From positions 620,001-684,000 of the forward strand of contig NZ_CAUQDV010000001.1 of assembly GCF_963517015.1 (NCBI RefSeq): a stretch of DNA of 64,000 nucleotides. Direction: 5' to 3'. The notes below the pieces were generated by a model. That model was not told the origin of the DNA. It saw only the letters and a program-made list of their open reading frames with translations, and did no database searches. This stretch comes from an uncultured Devosia sp. (lineage in GTDB: Bacteria; Pseudomonadota; Alphaproteobacteria; Rhizobiales; Devosiaceae). The stretch's first letter is position 1, and the number at the start of each line of letters is the position of its first letter. A program made the translations under genes and the position numbers. Positions 8,682 to 16,773 of the stretch are shown here, piece after piece.

Positions 8682-9098
8682 TTAGCCAGGCATGCTGATC
8701 GTGCCGTTTGCGGCGATCGGGAAATCCGGGTTCCAGGCGATCTCCCAGAGGAAGCCGTCGGGGTCGGCGAGATAGGCGACGCGGCCACCCCAGGGCATCT
8801 GCCGCGTCGAGGCGGTGATGGTGGCTCCGGCGGCCAGCATCTGCTCGACAAGGGCATCGACATCCTCTTCGCGACGCACATTGTGCGACAGTGAAAAGGC
8901 GCCTGGTTCCTGTCGCGCGGGCCTGCCGGCATCCTTGGAAAGATCAGGATAGAGCGAGAGGATCAGTCCGCCCATCTGGAAAAAGGCGACGCCCTCGGCG
9001 TGCTTCATCGACCGGTTCCAGCCAAGGGCTTCGTAGAAGGCAATCGAACGGTCGAGGTCGGCAACGCCAAGCGTCACCAGACTGATACGAGGTTCCAT
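8682..9098 (-). CDS. VOC (glyoxalase/bleomycin-resistance) family protein
   Basis: 138-residue vicinal oxygen chelate fold protein: ISLVTLGVADLDRSIAFYEALGW at the start, GVAFFQMGGLILSLY and GGRVAYLADPDGFLWEIAWNP near the end. A terminal Glu (WEIAWN) is a usual metal ligand of the fold. I chose the ATG at 9098 (MEPRISLV), preceded by GGAGATTT. A longer frame would run through the livK terminator. The substrate is unknown. Confidence 0.87.
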   Translation of the reverse strand: MEPRISLVTLGVADLDRSIAFYEALGWNRSMKHAEGVAFFQMGGLILSLYPDLSKDAGRPARQEPGAFSLSHNVRREEDVDALVEQMLAAGATITASTRQMPWGGRVAYLADPDGFLWEIAWNPDFPIAANGTISMPG

Positions 9099-9123
9099 GG
9101 AAATCTCCTTTGCCAAGGCAACG

Positions 9124-9152
9124 AAAAAGGCCCGGGATCGCTCCCGGGCCTT
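9124..9152 (-). terminator. Rho-independent terminator of livK (minus strand)
   Basis: A perfect 11-bp stem AAGGCCCGGGA / TCCCGGGCCTT (9127-9137 with 9142-9152) with a 4-nt loop. Read on the minus strand it is followed by a T-run (A-run at 9124-9128 on plus). It lies just beyond the livK stop. Confidence 0.92.
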
Positions 9153-9174
9153 CTCCATTTCATTCGAGGCTGAA

Positions 9175-10383
9175 CTACTCGATCAGGCCCTTGTTGACCA
9201 CTTCACCGGCTTCGATGACGTAGTAGTTGATGGCGCCGGCGACGTCGCCGACGTCGTCGAATTCGATCGTGCCCGAAGCGCCTTCGTAGTTGATGTCGGT
9301 GCCAGCAGCGATCAGTTCCTTGGCCTTGGCCCATTCGCCGGGAAGAATGGTTTCGCCGGGGGCGTTGGCAACTTCACGCAGAGCGGCAGCAAGGCCTTCG
9401 CGTTCGGCCGAGCCGTTCTTCTCGATGGCGAGGGCCAGCAGGAAGGTGGCGTCGTAGGAGGTGGTCACATAGGTGCCGTTGACGTCCTGGCCAGCAGCTT
9501 CGGTGACAGCGGCGAGCGCGTCGAAGGCCGGGCCTTCAGCCGGAGCGGCCTGGGTCAGGATCATGCCTTCGAGCGAGGCCGCGTCGCGGTTGGCGACCAG
9601 AGCGTCGCCAGCCATGCCGTCACCACCCATGAACTGGGTGAAGGAGCCGGCTTCGATGGCCTGGTTGAGGATAGCGCCGCCGCCGGCATTTTCGTAGCCA
9701 TAGATCACAAGCGTGGTCGCACCCGAAGCTTCGATCTGGCCGATTTCCGGACGGTAGTCGGCCTTGCCATCTTCGTGGGCGACGCTGACGAGAACCGTGC
9801 CGCCACCAGCGGTGAAGGCTTCCTCGAAGGCGCCGGAGAGGCCCGAACCATAGTCATTGTTGACATAGGTCACGCCGACTTCGGTAATGCCCTGTGCGAT
9901 CAGGAGTTCGGCAGCCTTGACGCCCTGGATCGAGTCCGGAACGACGTTGCGGAAGACCAGATCGTTGTCTTCGAGCTCGGCAACGGCAGGAGCGGTCGAA
10001 GCGGGCGAGATCATGACGACATTGCCCGGAATGGCCGAGCCATTGGCGCCGGCAATGGTCGAGCCGGAGCAGAAGCCACCGAAAATACCCACGACCTGCT
10101 CGGCGTTGACCAGACGGTCGGCAGCCGGACCGGCAGAGCCGGCGTCGCAGGCGGAGTCGGCAACCACGGAAGCCAGGGTCTGGCCGTCAAGAATGCCGCC
10201 ATTGTCATTGACATTGGCGATGGCGAGATTGGCGGCTTCCACCATGCCCGGAGCAAAGCCGGCGATCGGACCGGTGATGTCGGCGAGGAAGCCGAGCTTG
10301 ACCTCCTGTGCGAGAGCAGGTGCGGCGACGGCGAGCGTCGAGGCAGCAACCGCCAGGGCCAGGGTGTTCTTGAAATTGCGCAT
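9175..10383 (-). CDS. livK: Periplasmic branched-chain amino-acid binding protein (LivK type)
   Basis: 402-residue type I periplasmic binding protein. The signal peptide is clear (MRNFKNTLALAVAASTLAVA, cleavage after APALA). The mature part has the family features EVKLGFLADITGPIAG, a Cys pair region, EVGVTYVNNDYGSG and a C-terminal YYVIEAGEVVNKG. The ATG at 10383 is preceded by AGAGGGAC. It is the natural partner of livGFHM (3.6-7.4 kb) but is separately transcribed on the opposite strand, with its own terminator. Pairing is inferred from proximity. Confidence 0.92.
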   Translation of the reverse strand: MRNFKNTLALAVAASTLAVAAPALAQEVKLGFLADITGPIAGFAPGMVEAANLAIANVNDNGGILDGQTLASVVADSACDAGSAGPAADRLVNAEQVVGIFGGFCSGSTIAGANGSAIPGNVVMISPASTAPAVAELEDNDLVFRNVVPDSIQGVKAAELLIAQGITEVGVTYVNNDYGSGLSGAFEEAFTAGGGTVLVSVAHEDGKADYRPEIGQIEASGATTLVIYGYENAGGGAILNQAIEAGSFTQFMGGDGMAGDALVANRDAASLEGMILTQAAPAEGPAFDALAAVTEAAGQDVNGTYVTTSYDATFLLALAIEKNGSAEREGLAAALREVANAPGETILPGEWAKAKELIAAGTDINYEGASGTIEFDDVGDVAGAINYYVIEAGEVVNKGLIE

Positions 10384-10615
10384 GTACGTCCCTCTGATTG
10401 GTCGTGCCGCACAGCCGCTCTTGCCCGAGCCAGTCTTGAAATGCGGAACGACACGATAAGCGGGCGCAACCCCGCGCCCGGCTGGGAGGAACTGTTGCAC
10501 ATTTTTTCCGCCGGAGTCACCGGGATTTAAGCGGGAATGATCGGGCCGTGCTGCAGTTGCTTAACGTGGATGGTATTTGCTTGAAATGCGTTGGGTCGGT
10601 CAGGGAGTGACGAGC

Positions 10616-11629
10616 ATGGCGGCACGGATTTGCGGCGTGGCACTGCTGGCGGCCGCCTTGGCGATGGCGAGCCCTGCTTTCGCACAGATTACCGTGCTCG
10701 ATTCCGCGCAGGATCAGGTTGCCCCTACCGAGACGGCGCCGCCGCCGGTCTGTGGCACGCAGCCGATCAGCATAGCGCGGATGGCCTGGCCGTCGGCCGA
10801 GCTGCTGGCCGAAATTCACGCACGGATTCTGCGTTCCGAGTTCGACTGCGAGGTCAGTGTGGCGCCGGGCGATCTGGCTGCTACCGGCTCTTCGATGGGT
10901 TCAACTGGTCAGCCCGCTGCTGCGCCGGAAATGTGGGTGACGCGCATTGCAGATGTGTGGAACGCCGGCATGGAGGCACAGCGCGTGCGTCCGGCTGCCC
11001 CGACCTATGTCGAGAGCCAGTTCGAGGGTTGGTTCATGCCTGACTACCTGGCAGCGGCCAACCCCGAGCTCAGGCAGGCCAGCGGTTTGGCGGCGGCTCT
11101 TCAGGGCAGCGGAACACGGTTGCGCTTGATTTCCTGTCCGGTGGATTGGGCCTGCGCCGTCTTTAACCGCAATCTGGTGACGGCCCTGGGGCTCGAAGAC
11201 TTGGTGGAGCTGGTCGAGCCGGCCAATCGTTTCGAAATGGACCGGATGATCGGCGAGGTGGTCAGCCGCAAGGAAGCGGCGCTGTTTTACTATTGGCAGC
11301 CCAATCCGATCCTGGCGCAGCTCAATTTCGTGCCGCTCGATATGGGTGCATACGATGCGGAGCGGGCCAAATGTCTGGCGAGCGTCGCCTGTGCCGATCC
11401 GCAGCCCAGCGCCTTTCCGGAAGAACAGGTGTTGATTGCCCTGGCCGAGTGGGTCTTCACCGATGCGCCGGCCGTTGCAGGGTATTTCCAGCGCAGCAGC
11501 CTGCCGCTGGCGGAAATGAATGTGCTTCTGGCTCAGCTCAGCGAGAATGGCGCAACGGTCGAAGCCGTAGCCGAACGCTTCGTCGCCGAACGGAGCGATA
11601 TCTGGCAGGCCTGGGCCGGCACGCCATAG
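10616..11629 (+). CDS. Diverged glycine-betaine/choline-type substrate-binding protein (OpuAC domain)
   Basis: 337 residues with a signal peptide (cleaved after ASPAFA), followed by a type II binding fold. It is a distant relative of the two ProX proteins at 11660 and 12787: SCPVDWACAVFN corresponds to their CPPGWGCE, ACADPQPSAFPEE to CVNDPCKLGFPAN, and YYWQPNP to YTWTPNW, so both Cys pairs are kept. The N-terminal ligand box differs (ARMAWPSAE instead of AQPTWDTGW), suggesting another ligand. The ATG at 10616 has GGGAG upstream. It is convergent with the proVWXX cluster and shares a bidirectional terminator with it. Confidence 0.82.
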   Translation: MAARICGVALLAAALAMASPAFAQITVLDSAQDQVAPTETAPPPVCGTQPISIARMAWPSAELLAEIHARILRSEFDCEVSVAPGDLAATGSSMGSTGQPAAAPEMWVTRIADVWNAGMEAQRVRPAAPTYVESQFEGWFMPDYLAAANPELRQASGLAAALQGSGTRLRLISCPVDWACAVFNRNLVTALGLEDLVELVEPANRFEMDRMIGEVVSRKEAALFYYWQPNPILAQLNFVPLDMGAYDAERAKCLASVACADPQPSAFPEEQVLIALAEWVFTDAPAVAGYFQRSSLPLAEMNVLLAQLSENGATVEAVAERFVAERSDIWQAWAGTP

Positions 11630-11633
11630 AAAA

Positions 11634-11660
11634 CGGGCTCCCGTGGGAGCCCGCCTTTTT
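11634..11660. terminator. Bidirectional terminator between convergent binding-protein genes
   Basis: An 8-bp stem CGGGCTCC / GGAGCCCG (11634-11641 with 11646-11653) with a 4-nt loop. On the plus strand it is followed by CCTTTTTC, and an A-run precedes it for minus-strand transcripts. It separates the diverged OpuAC protein from proX copy 1. Confidence 0.85.
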
Positions 11661-12688
11661 CAGGACGCGGCGCGGGCCGCATCGAGCCATGTGTCGATAT
11701 TGGCGCGATTGGCCTCGATCCAGGCTGATGCCTGTCCGGCGATATCGTCATTACCGGCGTTGAACTCGGCATTCTGCGCATAGATATCGGCGATGGGAAT
11801 CTCGAAGGCCTCGAGCAGGCTGCGCACCGGGGGATTATCAGCGAGGAATGCGCTATTGGCCACGGCGCCGATGGAATTGGCCGGAAAGCCGAGCTTGCAG
11901 GGATCGTTGACGCAGCCCACGACGCCTTCGCGGGTCGAGGCATCGACCAGATCGGCCATATGCTCGGGCAGGGCGATCTCGGGCACTTCGATCCAGACCA
12001 CGTCCTCGCCCGGCACAAGATCATTGACCGTCCAGTTCGGCGTCCAGGTATAGGCCAGGACCGGCTTGCCGGTAGAATAGGCAGCGACTGCATCGGCCAT
12101 GGCGGCGGGATAGCCCGCCTTGATCAGGTTGATGTGGTCATTGAGCCCATAGGCTTCCATCTGGTGTTCGATGGTCAGCTCGCAGCCCCAGCCGGGCGGG
12201 CAGGACACCATGTCCGCCTTGCCATCGCCGTCGCGGTCAAAGGCCGCCTTGACGTCATCGCGCTTGAAATCATCGATGGAGTCGATGTCCATGGCTTCGG
12301 CCGTGGCCTTGTCGACCAGATAGCCTTCGAGTGCGGCGCCATCGACGAGGTCGGGAATGATTTCCGCCGAACCTTCGAAGGCCGGCATATAGGTATTGTG
12401 GATGGGGAACCAGGCGTCGACCCAGAGCGTGACGTCGCCCATGCCGACCGACTGGTAGAAGGCGGCATTTTCGAGCGTGATCGGTTCGGGCACGTCATAG
12501 CCCAACTCGATCGCCAGCTGGCGGAAGATTTCGGTCTGGAACCAGCCGGTGTCCCAGGTAGGCTGGGCGAGGATGATTTCCGTGCCTTCGCCGGGCATGG
12601 CGGCTGCGGTTTCCTGGGCCAGTGCAGGCGTGGCGAGGGCGGTGGTCAGAAGAAGGGCAGTCGTCGAAAGTGTCTTGAGACGGAACAT
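11660..12688 (-). CDS. proX: Glycine betaine/choline ABC transporter binding protein, ProX copy 1
   Basis: 342 residues with a signal peptide (MFRLKTLSTTALLLTTAL, cleaved after ATPALA). The OpuAC-type mature domain has ILAQPTWDTGWFQTEIF, VTLWVDAWFPIHNTY, CPPGWGCE, YTWTPNW and CVNDPCKLGFPAN; the aromatic residues fit a quaternary-ammonium pocket. It is about 60% like copy 2 by eye. The start at 12688 has GAGGAG upstream, and the leader GGAGACAAAAACAGCA is nearly the same as that of copy 2, so the duplication included the translation-initiation region. It is separated from copy 2 by a terminator hairpin and is probably expressed by read-through or its own promoter. Confidence 0.92.
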   Translation of the reverse strand: MFRLKTLSTTALLLTTALATPALAQETAAAMPGEGTEIILAQPTWDTGWFQTEIFRQLAIELGYDVPEPITLENAAFYQSVGMGDVTLWVDAWFPIHNTYMPAFEGSAEIIPDLVDGAALEGYLVDKATAEAMDIDSIDDFKRDDVKAAFDRDGDGKADMVSCPPGWGCELTIEHQMEAYGLNDHINLIKAGYPAAMADAVAAYSTGKPVLAYTWTPNWTVNDLVPGEDVVWIEVPEIALPEHMADLVDASTREGVVGCVNDPCKLGFPANSIGAVANSAFLADNPPVRSLLEAFEIPIADIYAQNAEFNAGNDDIAGQASAWIEANRANIDTWLDAARAAS

Positions 12689-12740
12689 TGCTGTTTTTGT
12701 CTCCTCATCTTGATTGGGCGGCCGTTTCAGCAACGGCACA

Positions 12741-12768
12741 GAAAAAGGCCGGGATTGCTCCCGGCCTT
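12741..12768 (-). terminator. Terminator-like hairpin between the two proX genes (minus strand)
   Basis: A perfect 10-bp stem AAGGCCGGGA / TCCCGGCCTT (12745-12754 with 12759-12768). On the minus strand it is followed by a T-run (GAAAAA on plus). It lies just downstream of proX copy 2 and upstream of copy 1. Confidence 0.88.
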
Positions 12769-12786
12769 GCGTCAGTTTGGGTGTGC

Positions 12787-13809
12787 TTACGCAGCCGTTG
12801 CGGCGCGGGCAGCTTCGAGCCACGCGTCGACATCGGCGCGATTGGCTTCGATCCAGGCAGCGGCCTGGCCTTCGATATCGGTGTCGCCGGCATTCATGGC
12901 AGCGTTCTGCGCATAGATGTCAGTCAGCGGAATTTCCACCGCTTCGAGCAGGGCACGGACGGCCGGGTTCTCGCCGAGAAATTCCGAATTGACCACCGAG
13001 ACGATGTCATTGGCCGGGAAGCCGAGCTTGCAGGGGTCGTTCACGCAGCCTGCAACGCCCGCCATGGTGGCAGCATCGGCCAGGCTCATGTCGGGCAGGT
13101 CGACTTCGGGAACCTCGATCCAGACCACGTCTTCGCCGGGCACCAGTTCGTTGGCGGTCCAGTTCGGGGTCCAGGTGTAATAGAGGATGTGCTCACCGGA
13201 TTCGTAAGCGGCCACGGCATCAGCCATGGAGGCCGAATAGCCGGCCTTGATCGTGTTGATATGATCGCGCAGCTCATAGGCATCCATGTGGTGCTCGATA
13301 TTGATCTCGCAGCCCCAGCCCGGCGGGCAGGCGACCATGTCGGCCATGCCATCGCCATTGCGATCGAAAGCGGCCTTGACCTCGTCGCGCTTGAAGTCTT
13401 CCAGCGAAGTGATGCCGAATTCCTCGGCTGCGGCCTTGTCGACCAGATAGCCTTCCAATGCGCCGCCCTTGGCAACCGCGCCGACGATTTCGGCACTGCC
13501 CTCGAAGATGGGCTTGTAGGTGTCATGCAGCGGGAACCAGCCATCGACCCACATGGTCACGTCGCCCTGGGCGACCGACTGGTAGAAGGGCGGGTTGTCA
13601 AGCGTCATGGCCGGAGCCACGTCATAGCCCAGTTCGGCCAGCAGCTGGCGATAGATCTCGGTGTGGAACCAGCCGGTGTCCCAGGTGGGCTGGGCCATGG
13701 TGATGGACGTGCCTGCGCCGGGCTGATCCTGTGCGATCACGGGAGCGATGGTGGTGGAGCCCAGCAGGGCGAGCGAGAGGACCGTCAGGGATGTCTTGAG
13801 ACTGAACAT
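12787..13809 (-). CDS. proX: Glycine betaine/choline ABC transporter binding protein, ProX copy 2
   Basis: 340 residues with a signal peptide (MFSLKTSLTVLSLALLG, cleaved near APVIA). It has the same landmarks as copy 1: MAQPTWDTGWFHTEIY, VTMWVDGWFPLHDTY, CPPGWGCE, YYTWTPNW and CVNDPCKLGFPAND. It is the promoter-proximal copy, 81 bp after proW, with a GC-rich stem-loop in the gap. In the cell it should deliver ligand to ProW in the periplasm. Confidence 0.93.
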   Translation of the reverse strand: MFSLKTSLTVLSLALLGSTTIAPVIAQDQPGAGTSITMAQPTWDTGWFHTEIYRQLLAELGYDVAPAMTLDNPPFYQSVAQGDVTMWVDGWFPLHDTYKPIFEGSAEIVGAVAKGGALEGYLVDKAAAEEFGITSLEDFKRDEVKAAFDRNGDGMADMVACPPGWGCEINIEHHMDAYELRDHINTIKAGYSASMADAVAAYESGEHILYYTWTPNWTANELVPGEDVVWIEVPEVDLPDMSLADAATMAGVAGCVNDPCKLGFPANDIVSVVNSEFLGENPAVRALLEAVEIPLTDIYAQNAAMNAGDTDIEGQAAAWIEANRADVDAWLEAARAATAA

Positions 13810-13846
13810 TGCTGTTTGTCTCCTTTGCTTTTGGTTCTGGCTTGGA

Positions 13847-13865
13847 CCCGGCCGAAGCGGCCGGG
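13847..13865 (-). other. Stable stem-loop between proW and proX copy 2
   Basis: Perfect 8-bp inverted repeat CCCGGCCG / CGGCCGGG (13847-13854 with 13858-13865) with a 3-nt loop and no T-run on either side. This placement is common for hairpins that protect the binding-protein part of an ABC transporter mRNA, which would raise proX over proVW. The role is inferred. Confidence 0.6.
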
Positions 13866-13890
13866 AGCGAGGTCGAAGGGCCTGAAAGGA

Positions 13891-14820
13891 TCAGGCGGTT
13901 TTCCCGTTGAGGGCAGCCGGCTGGGCCGGCTGCAGGCGGAAGAGGGAGAGGACGGTCTGGCGCAGCGACGGGGTCGCCACATTGTTGCGTTCGGCCAGGC
14001 CCTGGGTGATGCGGTCGAGGATGATGGCAAGGATCACGATGCCCACGCCGCCCGCCGTCGCGCCGCCCACGTCGAGGCGGCCAAGGCCGGTGTTGACCAC
14101 AAGGCCCAAACCACCGCCGCCGATCAGGGCGGCGATCACCACCATGGAGAGCGCCAGCATCAGGGTCTGGTTCAGACCGGCCATGATGGTGCGCATGGCC
14201 AGCGGCAATTGCACCTCGGTCAGCATCTGCCACGGCGTCGAGCCAAAGGCATGAGCCGCCTCGATCAGGTCGCCGCGCACATTGCGGATGCCCAGGTTGG
14301 TAAGGCGGATGATGGGCGGCAGCGCAAAGATGATGGTTGCGATGATGCCGGGGGCCATGCCCACGCCAAACAGCATGACGATGGGAACCAGATAGACGAA
14401 ACTCGGAATGGTCTGCATCACGTCGAGGACGGGCCGCATGATCTTCCAGGTCATGTTCGAGCGTGCGGCCAGGATGCCCGCGGGCACGCCGATGATGATG
14501 CAGAACATCACCGAGGTGATGATCATGGCCAGCGTCGTCATGGTCTCGGACCAGAGGCCGATCAGGTCGATGAAGACCAGGCCGACTATGGCGAACAACG
14601 CCATGCCGCGGCCGACGGTCTTGAATGCGGCGAGGGCAAGTAGCAGTGCCGTGACCAGCATGGGCAGGGCGTTCAGCCCATCGTCGAGGCCGCGCAGCAC
14701 GAAGGTGATCGGCACCTGGACGGCGCGGAAGAGGGGCCGGAAATTGGGGACCAGCCAGTCGCGGACGAGGAAATTGACCCAGTCGTCAAAGGGTATGATG
14801 AGAAAGTCGGACGGGCTCAC
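13891..14820 (-). CDS. proW: Glycine betaine/choline ABC transporter permease ProW
   Basis: 309-residue inner-membrane permease of the OpuAB/ProW family. An amphipathic N-terminus of about 50 residues (FDDWVNFLVRDWLVPNF) is followed by about six to seven transmembrane segments. The coupling loop is EAAHAFGSTPWQMLTEVQLP. It lies between proV (37 bp upstream on this strand) and proX copy 2. Confidence 0.94.
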   Translation of the reverse strand: MSPSDFLIIPFDDWVNFLVRDWLVPNFRPLFRAVQVPITFVLRGLDDGLNALPMLVTALLLALAAFKTVGRGMALFAIVGLVFIDLIGLWSETMTTLAMIITSVMFCIIIGVPAGILAARSNMTWKIMRPVLDVMQTIPSFVYLVPIVMLFGVGMAPGIIATIIFALPPIIRLTNLGIRNVRGDLIEAAHAFGSTPWQMLTEVQLPLAMRTIMAGLNQTLMLALSMVVIAALIGGGGLGLVVNTGLGRLDVGGATAGGVGIVILAIILDRITQGLAERNNVATPSLRQTVLSLFRLQPAQPAALNGKTA

Positions 14821-14857
14821 GCACGCCTCCTAAAATTGTTTGCAGGACAGCCAGGGA

Positions 14858-16111
14858 TCAGCGCGCGGCAGGGGGCGCAGCGGGCGTGGCTTGTGGTGTT
14901 GGGGGCGGCAGTTCTTCAGCCGGGGGCGTATCGCCGGTCAGCTGTGCGAACACGGCCTCGGGCTCGACTACGCCGACCAGCTTGTTGTCGGCATCGGTCA
15001 CCGCGATGGGCAGGCCGGTGCTGGCAGGGCCGTAAAGATCGACCAGTTGGGTGCCGGGGTCGGTGGTGTGGAAGTCGGTGATCAGCACGTCAGACAAATG
15101 CACGTCCGCTGTGCCGCTTTCGCGGTCTGCGGCGGCGGCCTGCTGATAGGTCACGACGCCGGCAATCTCGTCGCCATCCATGACGTAGACGGCGTTGAGG
15201 TTCTGTTCTTCCATGGTCTTGACCGCATCGCCCGCCGTATCGCCCTGCAACTGCATGACATTGGCCTCGGTCGAAACGGTATCGGCGGTGAAGACACGAC
15301 CACGATCGATGTCGGCCACGAAGGCGGCGACATAGTCATCGGCCGGATTGGAGACGATGTCCTGCGCCGTACCGGTCTGGACGATATGACCGTCCTTCAT
15401 GATGGCAATCCGGTCGCCCAGGATCAGCGCTTCGTTGAGGTCGTGGGTGATGAAGATGATGGTCTTCTTCAGCGTCTTTTGCAGGGTCAGCAACTCGTCC
15501 TGCATTTCCTTGCGGATCAGCGGATCGAGCGCGCCAAAGGGTTCGTCCATCAGCAGGACTTCGGGCTCGGTGGCCAGCGCACGGGCCAGGCCTACGCGCT
15601 GCTGCATGCCGCCGGAAAGCTCGGAGGGCAGGCTATCAGCCCAGGCGGCAAGGCCAACGGAATCGAGCGAGGTCATGGCGCGTTCGCGGCGCTCGGCCAG
15701 TGGCACGCCCTTGACCTTGAGGCCATAGGCGGCGTTCTCGACAATGGTGCGATGGGGGAAAAGCGCGAAGTGCTGAAAGACCATGGTGATCTTGTCGCGC
15801 CGGATGCGGCGCAGGGCGGCAGGCGAGCAGGTTGCCACGTCCTCGCCATCGATCGTGATGCTGCCCGAAGTCGGCTTGATCAAGCCATTGAGCATGCGGA
15901 CCATGGTGGATTTACCGGATCCGGAAAGTCCCATGACGACGAAGATCTGTCCTTCGTCGACATCGAAATTTGCCGCCTGCACGCCTACCGTCTGTCCGGT
16001 GTCCCGCAGGATGTCTTCCTTGGTTTCGCCTGCCTTGAGGCGTTGCAACGCCGCCTTGGGGGTGTTGCCGAAAATCTTATAGACGTCCTTGACGCTTAAC
16101 TTGGGAGCCAT
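14858..16111 (-). CDS. proV: Glycine betaine/choline ABC transporter ATPase ProV with CBS domains
   Basis: 417 residues. The N-terminal half is an ABC ATPase with Walker A GLSGSGKST, Q-loop FQHFALFPH, signature LSGGMQQR, Walker B LLMDEPFGALDP and switch His in FITHDLNEA. Residues about 280-400 form tandem CBS domains (AVYVMDGDEIAGVVTYQQ, GLPIAVTDADNKLVGVV), used in this family to sense ionic strength or nucleotides. A Pro/Ala-rich tail follows. The start at 16111 is preceded by a GGTGG-like site; the frame upstream of it is not protein-like. It is the first gene of the proV-proW-proX-proX cluster. Confidence 0.94.
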   Translation of the reverse strand: MAPKLSVKDVYKIFGNTPKAALQRLKAGETKEDILRDTGQTVGVQAANFDVDEGQIFVVMGLSGSGKSTMVRMLNGLIKPTSGSITIDGEDVATCSPAALRRIRRDKITMVFQHFALFPHRTIVENAAYGLKVKGVPLAERRERAMTSLDSVGLAAWADSLPSELSGGMQQRVGLARALATEPEVLLMDEPFGALDPLIRKEMQDELLTLQKTLKKTIIFITHDLNEALILGDRIAIMKDGHIVQTGTAQDIVSNPADDYVAAFVADIDRGRVFTADTVSTEANVMQLQGDTAGDAVKTMEEQNLNAVYVMDGDEIAGVVTYQQAAAADRESGTADVHLSDVLITDFHTTDPGTQLVDLYGPASTGLPIAVTDADNKLVGVVEPEAVFAQLTGDTPPAEELPPPTPQATPAAPPAAR

Positions 16112-16773
16112 GCGGCCTCTTGTTTGGTGGAGAAGAATATTCAAGTCTAAATGACGCAGTATTCTTTCCGTTGGTGAGCAGCACAAAAATACTTCGCCCG
16201 CTTTGCGATCAGCATAGCGGGGGTTGTGTGCGTAATGTATCGGTTTGCCTGGTAACAATACGGATGGTGGTGCCTTGGTTCAACCACAAATCGACCATTT
16301 TTCGATTTCTGATGCTTCTGCCAATATCAGTGGTGATGCTGAGACTACCGGAAAACCGGGAAAAATCGGTCATGATTATTGACCAATTTTTCCTGATGTT
16401 TTTTGCGTGATCAATGGCCTGTTAGCGCGGGAATCGGTCGTTTCAGCATTCCCGGTGGCGAAGCAGACCGCTTTGCGGGCCACGAACGAGGTGGTTCGGC
16501 AAGCCAAGTATTGCCGGTTTGTTAACCGGGCCGAGTGCTTGGGGCGCCAATGTCGTCCACCTGTCACAAAGCGCGGCTAGCTCGGCTCGCGTTTAAACTG
16601 CTGTTCAGCAAACGGTTTCAACCTTCTGCCGTTTACCCGGAATTCAGACCTTATCCGGAAATATACGTATCGATCGCTCACGTCCCGACGATCAACAGCA
16701 TCGTTGGCGTGTTTAACTACTGCCTTGAAAAGGCTGGTGCATCGCTGCGCCACTAGACGGATCTGAGCGAACC
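16112..16773. other. Long gene-poor intergenic region between proV and the GGDEF-EAL gene
   Basis: At 662 bp this is the longest stretch without a supported gene. The part from about 16120 to 16420 is clearly more AT-rich than the rest of the window and holds a small dyad GGTCA / TGACC (16368-16384) followed by AATTTTT. Short open frames here on both strands lack ribosome-binding sites and protein-like composition. It must contain the divergent promoters of proV and the GGDEF-EAL gene; I cannot place them firmly. Confidence 0.55.

Noticed and set aside
9097..10530. 477-codon plus-strand open frame opposite livK
   Set aside because: It is antisense to a well-supported binding protein, has Gly/Asp-rich low-complexity composition and passes straight through the livK terminator.
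12688..16099. Very long plus-strand open frames (651 and 419 codons) opposite the proVWX genes
   Set aside because: They are antisense to clear ABC transporter genes, have His/Asp/Gly-heavy composition typical of reverse-complement frames of high-GC genes, and no ribosome-binding sites.
16120..16756. Three short open frames (60-100 codons) in the proV to GGDEF-EAL gap
   Set aside because: No ribosome-binding sites, no recognisable composition or motif; overlapping frames on both strands.
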